Made by a program: the position numbers and the translations under genes. Shown piece by piece: positions 1-6,484 of a stretch of 9,745 bases of DNA. The DNA lies in contig JBMNNN010000067.1 in the NCBI GenBank assembly GCA_050942555.1, forward strand, positions 1 through 9,745, in the 5' to 3' direction. How positions within the stretch are numbered: position 1 is the first letter of the stretch; every line of letters begins with the position of its first letter. The notes below the pieces were generated by a model. That model searched no databases and was not told where the DNA came from. It was given only the letters and a program-made list of their open reading frames with translations. Origin of the DNA: JAAYXU01 sp050942555 (GTDB lineage Bacteria; Bacillota; Clostridia; Christensenellales; UMGS416).

Positions 1-32
1 GGAGTGTTTGCCTGCCACTCGCTTCAGCCAGC

Positions 33-61
33 TTGCATTGCCCGGAAAGTTCATGTATAAT
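33..61 (+). promoter_or_regulatory. Sigma-A promoter of the SCIFF precursor gene
   Basis: A -35 element TTGCAT (33-38) and a perfect -10 element TATAAT (56-61) are separated by exactly 17 bases. Transcription would start near 68-70, giving a leader of about 30 bases before the ATG at 98. The -10 and spacing are ideal and the -35 keeps the key TTG. No regulatory site is evident around it. Bases 1-32 upstream show no gene that I can support. Confidence 0.75.
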
Positions 62-97
62 TGGGCCAAACGATAAGGCTTAACGAGGAGAGTCACG

Positions 98-238
98 ATG
101 AAGCATATTCAACCGATACGGATCAACAGCCTGCAAAATACGCTTAAGACCGGCGGGTGCGGCAAGTGCCAGGCCTCCTGCCAGTCGGCCTGCAAGACCT
201 CCTGTACCGTGGGAAACCAGCGGTGCGAGAAGCGCTGA
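98..238 (+). CDS. scfA: SCIFF (six-cysteine) ranthipeptide precursor
   Basis: This 46-residue peptide carries exactly six cysteines, at positions 21, 24, 28, 32, 36 and 43, all in the C-terminal half after a Cys-free leader of 20 residues ending in Gly-Gly. The core segment SCQSACKTSCTVGNQ (27-41) is the hallmark of the SCIFF family (six cysteines in forty-five residues). In characterised relatives (CteA, Tte1186a) the partner radical SAM enzyme makes a thioether between Cys32 and Thr37, and both residues fall at exactly these positions here. The family is now classed among ranthipeptides, some of which have been linked to population-density signalling in clostridia. The ATG is preceded by GAGGAG (85-90) at 7 bases, with a clear promoter upstream and a terminator downstream. 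The maturase gene follows. The function of the mature peptide in this organism cannot be read from the sequence. Confidence 0.95.
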   Translation: MKHIQPIRINSLQNTLKTGGCGKCQASCQSACKTSCTVGNQRCEKR

Positions 239-258
239 TTCGCAGGTGAACGGATTCG

Positions 259-271
259 CCCGCGCGGCGGG
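259..271 (+). other. Small GC-rich hairpin downstream of scfA
   Basis: CCCGC (259-263) and GCGGG (267-271) can form a 5-bp all-GC stem with a 3-base loop. It lies 20 bases after the scfA stop and just before the terminator hairpin at 278-305, so the two would be stacked in tandem at the 3' end of the scfA transcript. It has no T-tract. A role as a 3' stabiliser is an inference, and a chance pairing in GC-rich DNA is possible. Confidence 0.4.
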
Positions 272-277
272 AAATGC

Positions 278-312
278 AAGCAGTAATTGGTTGCGATTAC
301 TGCTTTTTATTT
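278..312 (+). terminator. Intrinsic terminator between scfA and scfB
   Basis: AAGCAGTAAT (278-287) pairs perfectly with ATTACTGCTT (296-305) around an 8-base loop. The stem is followed by the T-rich run TTTTTATTT (304-312), the first two T of which also belong to the stem. This is a textbook Rho-independent terminator, though the stem is relatively AT-rich, so it is probably leaky. No separate promoter for scfB is visible between 239 and 325, so scfB is expected to depend on read-through. The result would be much precursor and little enzyme. Confidence 0.85.
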
Positions 313-316
313 GGAG
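313..316 (+). promoter_or_regulatory. scfB ribosome binding site abutting the terminator
   Basis: GGAG lies 9 bases before the ATG at 326 and directly after the terminator T-tract. It fixes the scfB start and rules out the upstream in-frame TTG at 287, which sits at the stem-loop boundary of the terminator. In read-through transcripts the hairpin ends only 7 bases before this site, so it could also hinder ribosome loading. Confidence 0.6.
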
Positions 317-325
317 TTTATAAGG

Positions 326-1708
326 ATGGTACATACATTTTCGTGCGACGGCGTCTATCTGGCGCTGGACGTGTGCAGCAATTCGCTCCACGTGCTCGAC
401 AGGCTGTCCTTTGAGGCGGTGGCGCGCTTGAATGAGGGGATGGGCCGGGAAGCACTCACGGGAGAGCTCACAGCGCGGTGGCCCGCAGATGCGGTGCGCG
501 AGGCGATGGCCGAAATCGACGCGCTGCGGGAAACGGGCGCTCTATTTTCGTCGTGGCCCGACGACCCGGTCGAGCTGAACAGCGCGGGGGTCATCAAGGC
601 CATGTGCCTGAACGTGGCCCATGACTGCAACCTGCGCTGCCGATACTGTTTCGCGGGAACCGGCGCGTTTCACGGGAAGCGGGGGCTCATGTCGGCGCAC
701 ACCGGAAAGCGTGCGCTCGAATTCCTGATCCAGCACTCGGGCGACAGAAAATACCTGGAGGTCGACTTCTTTGGAGGCGAGCCCCTCGTCAATACCGGCG
801 CGATCCGGGAAATCGTGGCCTATGGGCGGACGCTGGAGGAGCGGTACGGCAAGAAGTTCCGCTTCACGACGACCACGAACGGGATCAATCTGACCCCCGA
901 CGTGCTTTCTTTCCTCGACGCCGAGATGAGCAACATCGTGGTCAGCATCGACGGGCGGCCCCGGGTGCACGACCGCATGCGCCCCGGCCCGGACGGGCAG
1001 GGCTCGTACGACCGGATCATCGATAACGCCCGGAATATGGCGCGGCAGCGCGGCGACAGGGATTACTATATCCGCGGCACCTATACGAAAAATAATCTGG
1101 ACTTCACAGACGATGTGCTGTGGCTGGCCGATCAGGGGTTTGAGCATATATCGCTGGAGCCGGTCGTGGCCGATCCGTCCATGCCCTTCGCGCTGACCGA
1201 AGCGGAGCTGCCGACCATATTTGCAGAATACGAGCGGCTGGCGCGCGCGTACCGCGAGCGAAGGAAAAGCGGGAAGTGGTTCAGCTTCTTTCACTTCAAT
1301 GTCGATCTGGCCGGCGGGCCCTGCGCGGTAAAAAGGCTGATGGGCTGCGGGGCGGGAGACGACTATATCGCTGTCGCGCCCGACGGCGCGATCTATCCGT
1401 GCCATCAGTTCGTGGGAGAGGAAGACTGGCGGCTGGGCTCGGTGGACGAGGGGATCCGGCGGGAGGATCTGCGGCGGATGTTTCGTGCCAATCACGCCCT
1501 GTCCAAGGAGAAGTGCGCCGGGTGCTGGGCGCGGTTTCACTGCGGGGGCGGCTGCGCGGCCAATGCCTGGCACGATAGCGGCGATATTCGGGAGCCGTAC
1601 GACATCGAGTGCCGGATCGAGCGAAAGCGTCTGGAGCTGGCGCTGTATCTGGCTGCGATGGAGAAGCTGGACGCGCCCGAAGAGGCGCAGGTTTCGGTTG
1701 ACGGTTGA
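326..1708 (+). CDS. scfB: SCIFF peptide maturase, radical SAM/SPASM thioether-forming enzyme
   Basis: The 460-residue protein installs a Cys-to-Thr thioether in the SCIFF precursor by SAM-dependent radical chemistry in the cytoplasm. Residues 1-85 form the N-terminal region that in this family binds the leader (RRE-like winged fold). The radical SAM motif CNLRCRYC has Cys101, Cys105 and Cys108 for the SAM-binding 4Fe-4S cluster, and FFGGEPL (148-154) is the SAM-contacting GGE motif. The SPASM region has cysteines at 333, 341, 359, 397, 400, 406, 410 and 429, including the CX2CX5CX3C array, enough for two auxiliary clusters as in CteB. Length fits the family. I chose the ATG at 326 because of the SD at 313-316 and because homologues begin this way; I reject the TTG at 287. 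Expression probably depends on leakage through the terminator at 278-312. The end of the gene contains the -35 element of the secD promoter. Confidence 0.95.
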   Translation: MVHTFSCDGVYLALDVCSNSLHVLDRLSFEAVARLNEGMGREALTGELTARWPADAVREAMAEIDALRETGALFSSWPDDPVELNSAGVIKAMCLNVAHDCNLRCRYCFAGTGAFHGKRGLMSAHTGKRALEFLIQHSGDRKYLEVDFFGGEPLVNTGAIREIVAYGRTLEERYGKKFRFTTTTNGINLTPDVLSFLDAEMSNIVVSIDGRPRVHDRMRPGPDGQGSYDRIIDNARNMARQRGDRDYYIRGTYTKNNLDFTDDVLWLADQGFEHISLEPVVADPSMPFALTEAELPTIFAEYERLARAYRERRKSGKWFSFFHFNVDLAGGPCAVKRLMGCGAGDDYIAVAPDGAIYPCHQFVGEEDWRLGSVDEGIRREDLRRMFRANHALSKEKCAGCWARFHCGGGCAANAWHDSGDIREPYDIECRIERKRLELALYLAAMEKLDAPEEAQVSVDG

Positions 1709-1726
1709 AACACCAAACTATATAAT
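1698..1726 (+). promoter_or_regulatory. Strong sigma-A promoter for secD-secF
   Basis: TTGACG (1698-1703, 5 of 6 matches to TTGACA) and a perfect TATAAT (1721-1726) are separated by 17 bases. The -35 lies in the last codons of scfB, and the -10 lies in the short AT-rich gap. Start of transcription is expected near 1733. This separates the Sec genes from the peptide module, although read-through from scfB is also possible because no terminator intervenes. Confidence 0.85.
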
Positions 1727-1736
1727 AAGATGAAAT

Positions 1737-1762
1737 GCGCGAAGCGCAAAAGCGCAGCGCGC
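1737..1762 (+). other. 5'-terminal leader hairpin of the secD-secF transcript
   Basis: GCGCG (1737-1741) pairs with CGCGC (1758-1762), and GCGC (1744-1747) pairs with GCGC (1752-1755) around an AAAA loop. A symmetric AA/AG internal loop separates the two stems. From the promoter, the transcript would begin only about 4 bases before this hairpin, and the SD follows 4 bases after it. This position is typical of 5' stem-loops that protect mRNA from decay while leaving the SD open. That role is inferred; the pairing and position are seen. Confidence 0.6.
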
Positions 1763-1766
1763 AGGT

Positions 1767-1773
1767 AGGAGGA
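1767..1773 (+). promoter_or_regulatory. secD ribosome binding site
   Basis: AGGAGGA is a near-perfect SD located 6 bases before the ATG at 1780. It decides the start against the in-frame ATG at 1735, which lies near the predicted transcript start, lacks an SD, and would translate through the leader hairpin. Confidence 0.8.
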
Positions 1774-1779
1774 CGATTC

Positions 1780-3051
1780 ATGAGCAAAAGAGGGAGCATA
1801 CTGTCCCTGATCATCGTTGTTCTCATCGTCGCCGTTTTCGGAGTTTTAGCCGTCAGGGGAATGGCTATCGGCAGATACGACATACTGCCGCTGTCCCGGG
1901 CGATCCGGCAGGGGCTGGATCTGCGGGGCGGGGTGTATACCGTCTACGAGGCAAAGGATGAAAACGTCGAGGGTTTCAATGACAAGATGAGCACCGCCAT
2001 CGGGATCATACGCAACCGTCTCGACAAGAAAGGCTACACCGAGGCAACGATCAGCAGACAGGGAGCGACGCGCATCCGCGTGGAGATACCCGACATATCC
2101 GACCCGAAGGCAGTGCTGTCCATTATCGGCGAACCGGCGCTGCTTCAGTTCGTCGAACCCGACGGCACCGTGATCATGGAGGGCTCGGCCATCGTATCGG
2201 CAAGAGCCAGCCGACTCCCGGGCGAGGGCAACGAGGTGATCGTGGCTTTCGAGCTCAACGAGGCGGGGACGAAGGCGTTCGCCGAAGCGACGGCCAGGCT
2301 GATCGGCCAGAGGATCACGATACTGCTGGACGGAAAGGAAATATCCTCGCCGACCGTCGAAGACGTCATACCGACCGGGAGCGGGTACATCAGGGGTATG
2401 GAAAGCGTCGAGGCGGCACAGACGCTGGCCATACAGATCGAAAGCGGCGCGCTGCCGCTTGAGTTCACGCAGCTCGAGGTGCGCACCATCAGCGCCACGC
2501 TGGGAGAGAACGCGCTCAGGCAGGCGCTGCTGGCGGGCGCGATCGGGATCGCGGCGCTCTTTGTGTACATGATCATCTACTACCGCCTGCCCGGCCTCAT
2601 CGCAGACATCGCGCTGATCATCTATATCGAGATCGTGCTCTACGCGCTGGCGATCCTTCCCTCGGTGCAGCTCACGCTCCCCGGCGTTGCCGGTATCATT
2701 TTGAGCGTGGGAATGGCAGTGGACGCCAACGTCATCATATTCGAGCGCATCCGCGAGGAAATGCGCGCCGGTAAAACGCTGCGCTCCGCGGTGGAGTCGG
2801 GGTTTAAGAAAGCGTTCCGGACGATACTCGATTCGAACGTCACGACAGCCATCGCGGCATTCGTGCTCATGTATTTCGGCACGGGCTCCATCAAGGGTTT
2901 CGCGGTAACGCTGGCGCTGGGCATCACCGTTTCGATGTTCACGGCGATCACGGTGACGCGGCTCCTCATTCGGATCATGATCAACCTACGCATAGACTGG
3001 CCGGGCGCTTACGGGCGGGGTATGGGCGCTCTTGCGAAGGAGGCGAAATAA
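1780..3051 (+). CDS. secD: Protein translocase subunit SecD
   Basis: SecD acts with SecF in the cytoplasmic membrane, using the proton motive force to assist late steps of Sec-dependent export. The 423-residue protein has one N-terminal membrane helix (about 7-25), the family signature around LDLRGG (46-51), a large external domain (about 52-245), then five membrane helices between about 248 and 397. Segment VGMAVDANVIIFERIREE, starting near residue 310, includes Asp315 in TM4, the conserved acidic residue linked to proton coupling. Length suits the short Gram-positive SecD type, without the extra P1 insert of the 615-residue E. coli protein. secF follows after a 1-base gap, with its SD AGGAGG inside the secD end, so the two are translationally linked. 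The gene has its own promoter (1698-1726). Nothing appears truncated. Confidence 0.96.
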   Translation: MSKRGSILSLIIVVLIVAVFGVLAVRGMAIGRYDILPLSRAIRQGLDLRGGVYTVYEAKDENVEGFNDKMSTAIGIIRNRLDKKGYTEATISRQGATRIRVEIPDISDPKAVLSIIGEPALLQFVEPDGTVIMEGSAIVSARASRLPGEGNEVIVAFELNEAGTKAFAEATARLIGQRITILLDGKEISSPTVEDVIPTGSGYIRGMESVEAAQTLAIQIESGALPLEFTQLEVRTISATLGENALRQALLAGAIGIAALFVYMIIYYRLPGLIADIALIIYIEIVLYALAILPSVQLTLPGVAGIILSVGMAVDANVIIFERIREEMRAGKTLRSAVESGFKKAFRTILDSNVTTAIAAFVLMYFGTGSIKGFAVTLALGITVSMFTAITVTRLLIRIMINLRIDWPGAYGRGMGALAKEAK

Positions 3052-3052
3052 T

Positions 3053-3967
3053 ATGCGGTTCAGGGTTACGAAGTTTGCTCCCTACGCGATCGCTCTTTCG
3101 CTGCTCATCATGCTGGTCGGCGCCGTAGCGGGCATCCTGTACGGAATGAGGCTGGGCATCGACTTTACCGGCGGATCGCTTCTCGTGCTGAATATCGGCG
3201 AGCCTTTCGACAGCGCGCGGATCGAGCAGATCGTGGGCGACCATGTGAGCGCTGACTTCCAGGTTGCGGCCTCCGACGGGACCAAGGCGCTGATACGGAT
3301 TCAGGACCGCGATCTCAATGCCGAGGAGCTCGACGAGGTGCGCGACAATATCATCGAGGATATCCGGGCTCAATACCCGGAAACCCAGATCGAGACCATC
3401 GACCGCGTGGGCGCAGTGGCCGGGCGCGAGCTCATGCGCAACGCGTTCCTGTCGGTGGCGGTCGCCTGCGCGTTCATGCTCATCTACATATGGATCCGGT
3501 TTGAGCTGCTGTCGGGATTCGCCGCGCTCGTCGCGCTGCTCCATGACGTGGCCATCATGACGGCAGCGGTGCTTATACTCAGGCAACAGGTGAATACCTC
3601 TTTCATCGCGGCCGTGCTGACCATCGTCGGATATTCGATCAACGACACGATCGTGGTGTTCGACCGCATCCGGGAAAACAAGAAGCGGTATTCCCGGGAG
3701 CTGAGCCGCGCTGAGATCGTGGATCGCAGCGTCTCTGAAATGATGAGCCGCACGCTTAATACATCGCTCACCACGCTCTTTACGATTACCGCCGTGTACA
3801 TTCTGGGCGTTCCGTCCATTCGCGAGTTCACGCTGCCCATCATCGTGGGCATCGTCTGCGGAACCTGGTCCTCGGTCTTCATCGCAAGCCCCCTGTGGCT
3901 ATACTGCCACAGCTTCATCGAGAAGCGCCGCCAGACCCGCAAGGCCGCGGCACGCCAGAAAGTATAG
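3053..3967 (+). CDS. secF: Protein translocase subunit SecF
   Basis: SecF is the membrane partner of SecD in the SecDF export motor. The 304-residue protein has an N-terminal membrane helix (about 10-30), the signature GIDFTGG (35-41), an external domain (about 42-128), and five further membrane helices between about 130 and 285. The motif VGYSINDTIVVFDRIREN (192-209) with Asp198 and Asp204 is diagnostic for SecF. The C-terminus is short and basic (KRRQTRKAAARQK), as expected for a cytoplasmic tail. The start at 3053 has SD AGGAGG (3038-3043) 9 bases upstream and lies 1 base after the secD stop; the in-frame start at 3032 would overlap secD without its own SD. A terminator follows directly, so secD and secF form a compact two-gene unit. 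Separate SecD and SecF proteins, rather than a fusion, are usual for clostridia. Confidence 0.96.
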   Translation: MRFRVTKFAPYAIALSLLIMLVGAVAGILYGMRLGIDFTGGSLLVLNIGEPFDSARIEQIVGDHVSADFQVAASDGTKALIRIQDRDLNAEELDEVRDNIIEDIRAQYPETQIETIDRVGAVAGRELMRNAFLSVAVACAFMLIYIWIRFELLSGFAALVALLHDVAIMTAAVLILRQQVNTSFIAAVLTIVGYSINDTIVVFDRIRENKKRYSRELSRAEIVDRSVSEMMSRTLNTSLTTLFTITAVYILGVPSIREFTLPIIVGIVCGTWSSVFIASPLWLYCHSFIEKRRQTRKAAARQKV

Positions 3968-3973
3968 CACGAC

Positions 3974-4015
3974 GGCCCGCTGGACGCTCGGCGTCGGGCG
4001 GGCCTTTGTCTTTTT
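3974..4015 (+). terminator. Intrinsic terminator after secF
   Basis: GGCCCGC (3974-3980) pairs with GCGGGCC (3998-4004). Inside it, GACGC (3983-3987) pairs with GCGTC (3991-3995) around a TCG loop, and a 2-by-2 internal loop separates the stems. The T-rich run TTTGTCTTTTT (4005-4015) follows. The stem is much more GC-rich than the one after scfA and should be stronger. It ends exactly where the recJ SD starts. Confidence 0.9.
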
Positions 4016-4020
4016 GGAGG
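4016..4020 (+). promoter_or_regulatory. recJ ribosome binding site fused to the terminator
   Basis: GGAGG follows the last T of the terminator with no gap and lies 5 bases before the TTG at 4026. This supports TTG 4026 as the start. The alternative in-frame TTG at 4014 overlaps the T-tract and the SD itself and can be dismissed. Confidence 0.65.
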
Positions 4021-4025
4021 GTTCA

Positions 4026-6470
4026 TTGATTCGATTTCTTCCCCGCGATCGGGCGGCCGCCGACCCCGATACCGTGCGGGAGATAGCCGGTGCGCTTGCG
4101 CTCTCGCCGGTCGTGGCCGAGCTTCTCGTCGGGCGCGGCCTTGATACCGTCGCAAAGGCCGACGCTTTTCTGCGCCCCGACGCGGCGGGCCTTCACGACC
4201 CGTTCGCCCTGGACGGCATGAAGGAGGCTGTGCGGCGCATCCGCGAGGCTGTGAGAGACGGACGGCACATCGCGCTCTACGGGGACTACGACGTGGACGG
4301 GGTTTCGGGGATCGCGATGCTGCTCATGGCGATGAGGGCGCTCGGCGCACGGGTTCACTACTATATACCCAGCCGCCACGCGGAGGGCTACGGTCTGAAT
4401 GAGGAGGCCGTCGCGCGTCTGGCCCGGGAGGGCGCGTCGCTGCTCGTGACGGTCGACTGCGGCATATCGAACCGCCGGGAAGCCGCGCTGGCCCGCAGCC
4501 TGGGCATGGAGGTGATCATCACCGACCATCACGAGTGCCCTGCGGTCCTGCCCGAGTGCGCCGCGCTCATCAATCCCCGCCTTTCGGGATCCGCGTATCC
4601 GTTCTCCGATCTGTGCGGCGCGGGGGTGGCTTTTAAGCTCGTGGAGGCGCTCATGGGACGGGAGCGGGCGCTTGGGTACGTGGATCTGGCGGCACTGGCC
4701 ACTGTGGCCGACATCGTGCCGCTGGTGGACGAGAACCGGATCCTGACCAGCCTCGGTCTTGATGCGATCAACCGCAGCCCCCGTCCCGGCATGCGGGCGC
4801 TGATCGCCGTGTCGGGGCTCGGGGAGGGCGATATCGGAGCCGGCCATCTTGGGTTTCAGCTGGGGCCACGGATCAACGCGGGCGGGCGAATCGATCTGGC
4901 GCACAAGGCAGTGGAGCTCCTGACGACAGACGACCGCGAGATGGCAGCCGCGCTGGCCGCTGAGCTGGATCGGGACAACAACGAGCGGAAGAGCCAGTGC
5001 GCCCGCATCGAGCGCGAGGCGCGCGAAATGGCCAGCCGGGAGGTGAACTTCCTGTCCGACCGGGCCGTGGTGCTGTGGTATGACGACTGGAACAGCGGCA
5101 TACTGGGCATCGTAGCGGGCAAGCTAGCCGAGCGCTACTGGCGGCCGGTCGTGCTGCTGGCGCGGGAGGGGGATCGCTACCACGGGTCGGCCAGGAGCAT
5201 ACCGGGCGTGCATCTCTATCATGTGCTGGAGGAGTGCGCGCATCTGTTTGAGCGGTTCGGCGGCCACGCGCAGGCGGCCGGAATGGCGATTGCGGGGGAG
5301 CGCCTTGAGGAATTCAGGCTGCGGCTCAATGCGCTGCTGCGGCAGGTGCCGCACGAGGTCTTTACGCCGGTCGCCTACTACGACCGTACGCTCCGGGCCG
5401 GGGAGGTCGACGAGCGTTTGCTCTCGGATCTGGACCGCCTCAAACCCACCGGGTACGGGAACGCGCGTCCGGTATTCCTGATTCAGGGCATCAGGCTTGG
5501 CGCACCGCGCACGATGGGCAGCCAGGGGCAGCATTACCGCGCCTGCGTACAGCAGGACGGACATGCTCTGCCGATCGTGGCGTTCGGCCAGAAGCCTCCG
5601 CTGCTGCGCGGCGCGACACACGACGCGCTTGTAAGCCTCGAGCGCAACTGCTGGCATGGGAGGGTGAGCCTTCAGGCGAATCTGCTGGCGCTGCAAAGCT
5701 ACGCCGCGGTGCATGAGGTGGACAAGCTCATCGACCGGTGCGGCGACGCGTTCGACGCGTCGCTATGGCAGCAGCTTGGCGACACCGAAGCGGCGGCACA
5801 CGACCCGCTTCCCGCGTCGGGCGCGCGCGAATACTGCGAGCGACTTGTTGCGGCCGGTCCGTTTCACGGTACGCTGATACTGCTGCCTGAACCCTCGGCG
5901 GCCCGCGACGCGGTGCGCGCGCTGGAGGAGTACGGCGTGCTGGAGCGGTTCGATGTGCGGTGCGCAGCCGCTGAGGAGGCGATGCCCGCCGCCGACAACT
6001 GCCTGCTGCTCGCGCCCGATTTTTCGGCGCTGCGCCCGCGTTTCTGGGCAGAGATCTGCGTCTGGGGAGGCGTTGTCCGAGAGGATTTCGTGGTAAATTG
6101 CCTTTCTCAATTGTCACCGGCCAGAATTGGCATTATAATGGATCCTGGATACGCCCGTAGCGCACTCGCCCGCCTTGCCCGCTGCGGATTCAATGACGCG
6201 CTGCTCCGGGCGATGTATGCGACGGTACGCCGCTCGCTGATGGGCGGCAGGACATTCCAGGGGCCTGACGGCCCGGCCCGGTGGCTGGCCGGGGAGCTGG
6301 CCGTGCCGATATCCGCGGCTGCTGCGGGGCTGCGGATCCTGTCGGAGCTGTCTCTCATAAGCTGCAGTGAGGAGCCCCCGTATATTGTGTTCCACGGCAG
6401 CAGTGGCAAAGTCAGCCTCCACAAAAGCGCTACATACCGACGAATCATGCAGACTCTCTATCCGACCTGA
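4026..6470 (+). CDS. recJ: Single-stranded-DNA-specific exonuclease RecJ
   Basis: RecJ degrades single-stranded DNA 5' to 3' in recombinational and mismatch repair. The 814-residue protein has the DHH phosphoesterase core with motif I DYDVDG (87-92), motif II around Asp144 (TVDCG), the DHH triad Asp167-His168-His169, Asp229 in ADIVP and RINAGGR (282-288). The DHHA1 domain carries GGHAQAAG (412-419). An OB-like DNA-binding part follows to about 560, then a C-terminal region of some 250 residues, which E. coli RecJ (577 residues) lacks but Gram-positive RecJ proteins have; its N-terminal half looks like a worn Rossmann/helicase-like fold and its end like a winged helix. The start is TTG, chosen from the SD at 4016-4020 and the fit to homologues. 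No good promoter precedes it, so it probably relies on read-through of the terminator. The 3' part contains a strong promoter at 6111-6139. Confidence 0.95.
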   Translation: MIRFLPRDRAAADPDTVREIAGALALSPVVAELLVGRGLDTVAKADAFLRPDAAGLHDPFALDGMKEAVRRIREAVRDGRHIALYGDYDVDGVSGIAMLLMAMRALGARVHYYIPSRHAEGYGLNEEAVARLAREGASLLVTVDCGISNRREAALARSLGMEVIITDHHECPAVLPECAALINPRLSGSAYPFSDLCGAGVAFKLVEALMGRERALGYVDLAALATVADIVPLVDENRILTSLGLDAINRSPRPGMRALIAVSGLGEGDIGAGHLGFQLGPRINAGGRIDLAHKAVELLTTDDREMAAALAAELDRDNNERKSQCARIEREAREMASREVNFLSDRAVVLWYDDWNSGILGIVAGKLAERYWRPVVLLAREGDRYHGSARSIPGVHLYHVLEECAHLFERFGGHAQAAGMAIAGERLEEFRLRLNALLRQVPHEVFTPVAYYDRTLRAGEVDERLLSDLDRLKPTGYGNARPVFLIQGIRLGAPRTMGSQGQHYRACVQQDGHALPIVAFGQKPPLLRGATHDALVSLERNCWHGRVSLQANLLALQSYAAVHEVDKLIDRCGDAFDASLWQQLGDTEAAAHDPLPASGAREYCERLVAAGPFHGTLILLPEPSAARDAVRALEEYGVLERFDVRCAAAEEAMPAADNCLLLAPDFSALRPRFWAEICVWGGVVREDFVVNCLSQLSPARIGIIMDPGYARSALARLARCGFNDALLRAMYATVRRSLMGGRTFQGPDGPARWLAGELAVPISAAAAGLRILSELSLISCSEEPPYIVFHGSSGKVSLHKSATYRRIMQTLYPT
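6111..6139 (+). promoter_or_regulatory. Internal sigma-A promoter within recJ, for apt-rel-dtd
   Basis: TTGTCA (6111-6116, 5 of 6) and a perfect TATAAT (6134-6139) stand 17 bases apart. Transcription would begin near 6146, about 340 bases before apt. The recJ codons here (GTA AAT TGC CTT TCT CAA TTG TCA, then AGA ATT GGC ATT ATA ATG) are AT-rich and unlike the GC-rich codon choice in the rest of the gene, which suggests selection on the DNA itself. CAATT (6108-6112) and AATTG (6125-6129) form an imperfectly justified inverted pair over the -35 that might be an operator; this is speculative. Confidence 0.75.
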
Positions 6471-6484
6471 AAGGGGTGCCGCTT

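Noticed and set aside
2..20. GAGTG/CACTC inverted pair at the left edge
   Set aside because: Only 5 base pairs around a 9-base loop without a T-tract; too weak to call a terminator or operator.
287..325. Upstream TTG start for scfB adding 13 residues
   Set aside because: The added codons are encoded by the terminator loop, stem and T-tract and lack an SD; ATG 326 has one.
542..1573. A 343-codon open frame on the minus strand across scfB
   Set aside because: It mirrors the codon structure of a GC-rich gene on the opposite strand. Its translation is rich in Arg, Pro, His and Ala, has no recognisable motif, and the + strand gene is certain.
1735..1779. Upstream ATG start for secD adding 15 residues
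   Set aside because: It lies almost at the predicted transcript start without an SD and would run through the leader hairpin; ATG 1780 has a near-perfect SD.
3900..3905. TATACT as a possible -10 for recJ
   Set aside because: No acceptable -35 lies 16-18 bases upstream, and the strong terminator at 3974-4015 would lie between it and recJ.
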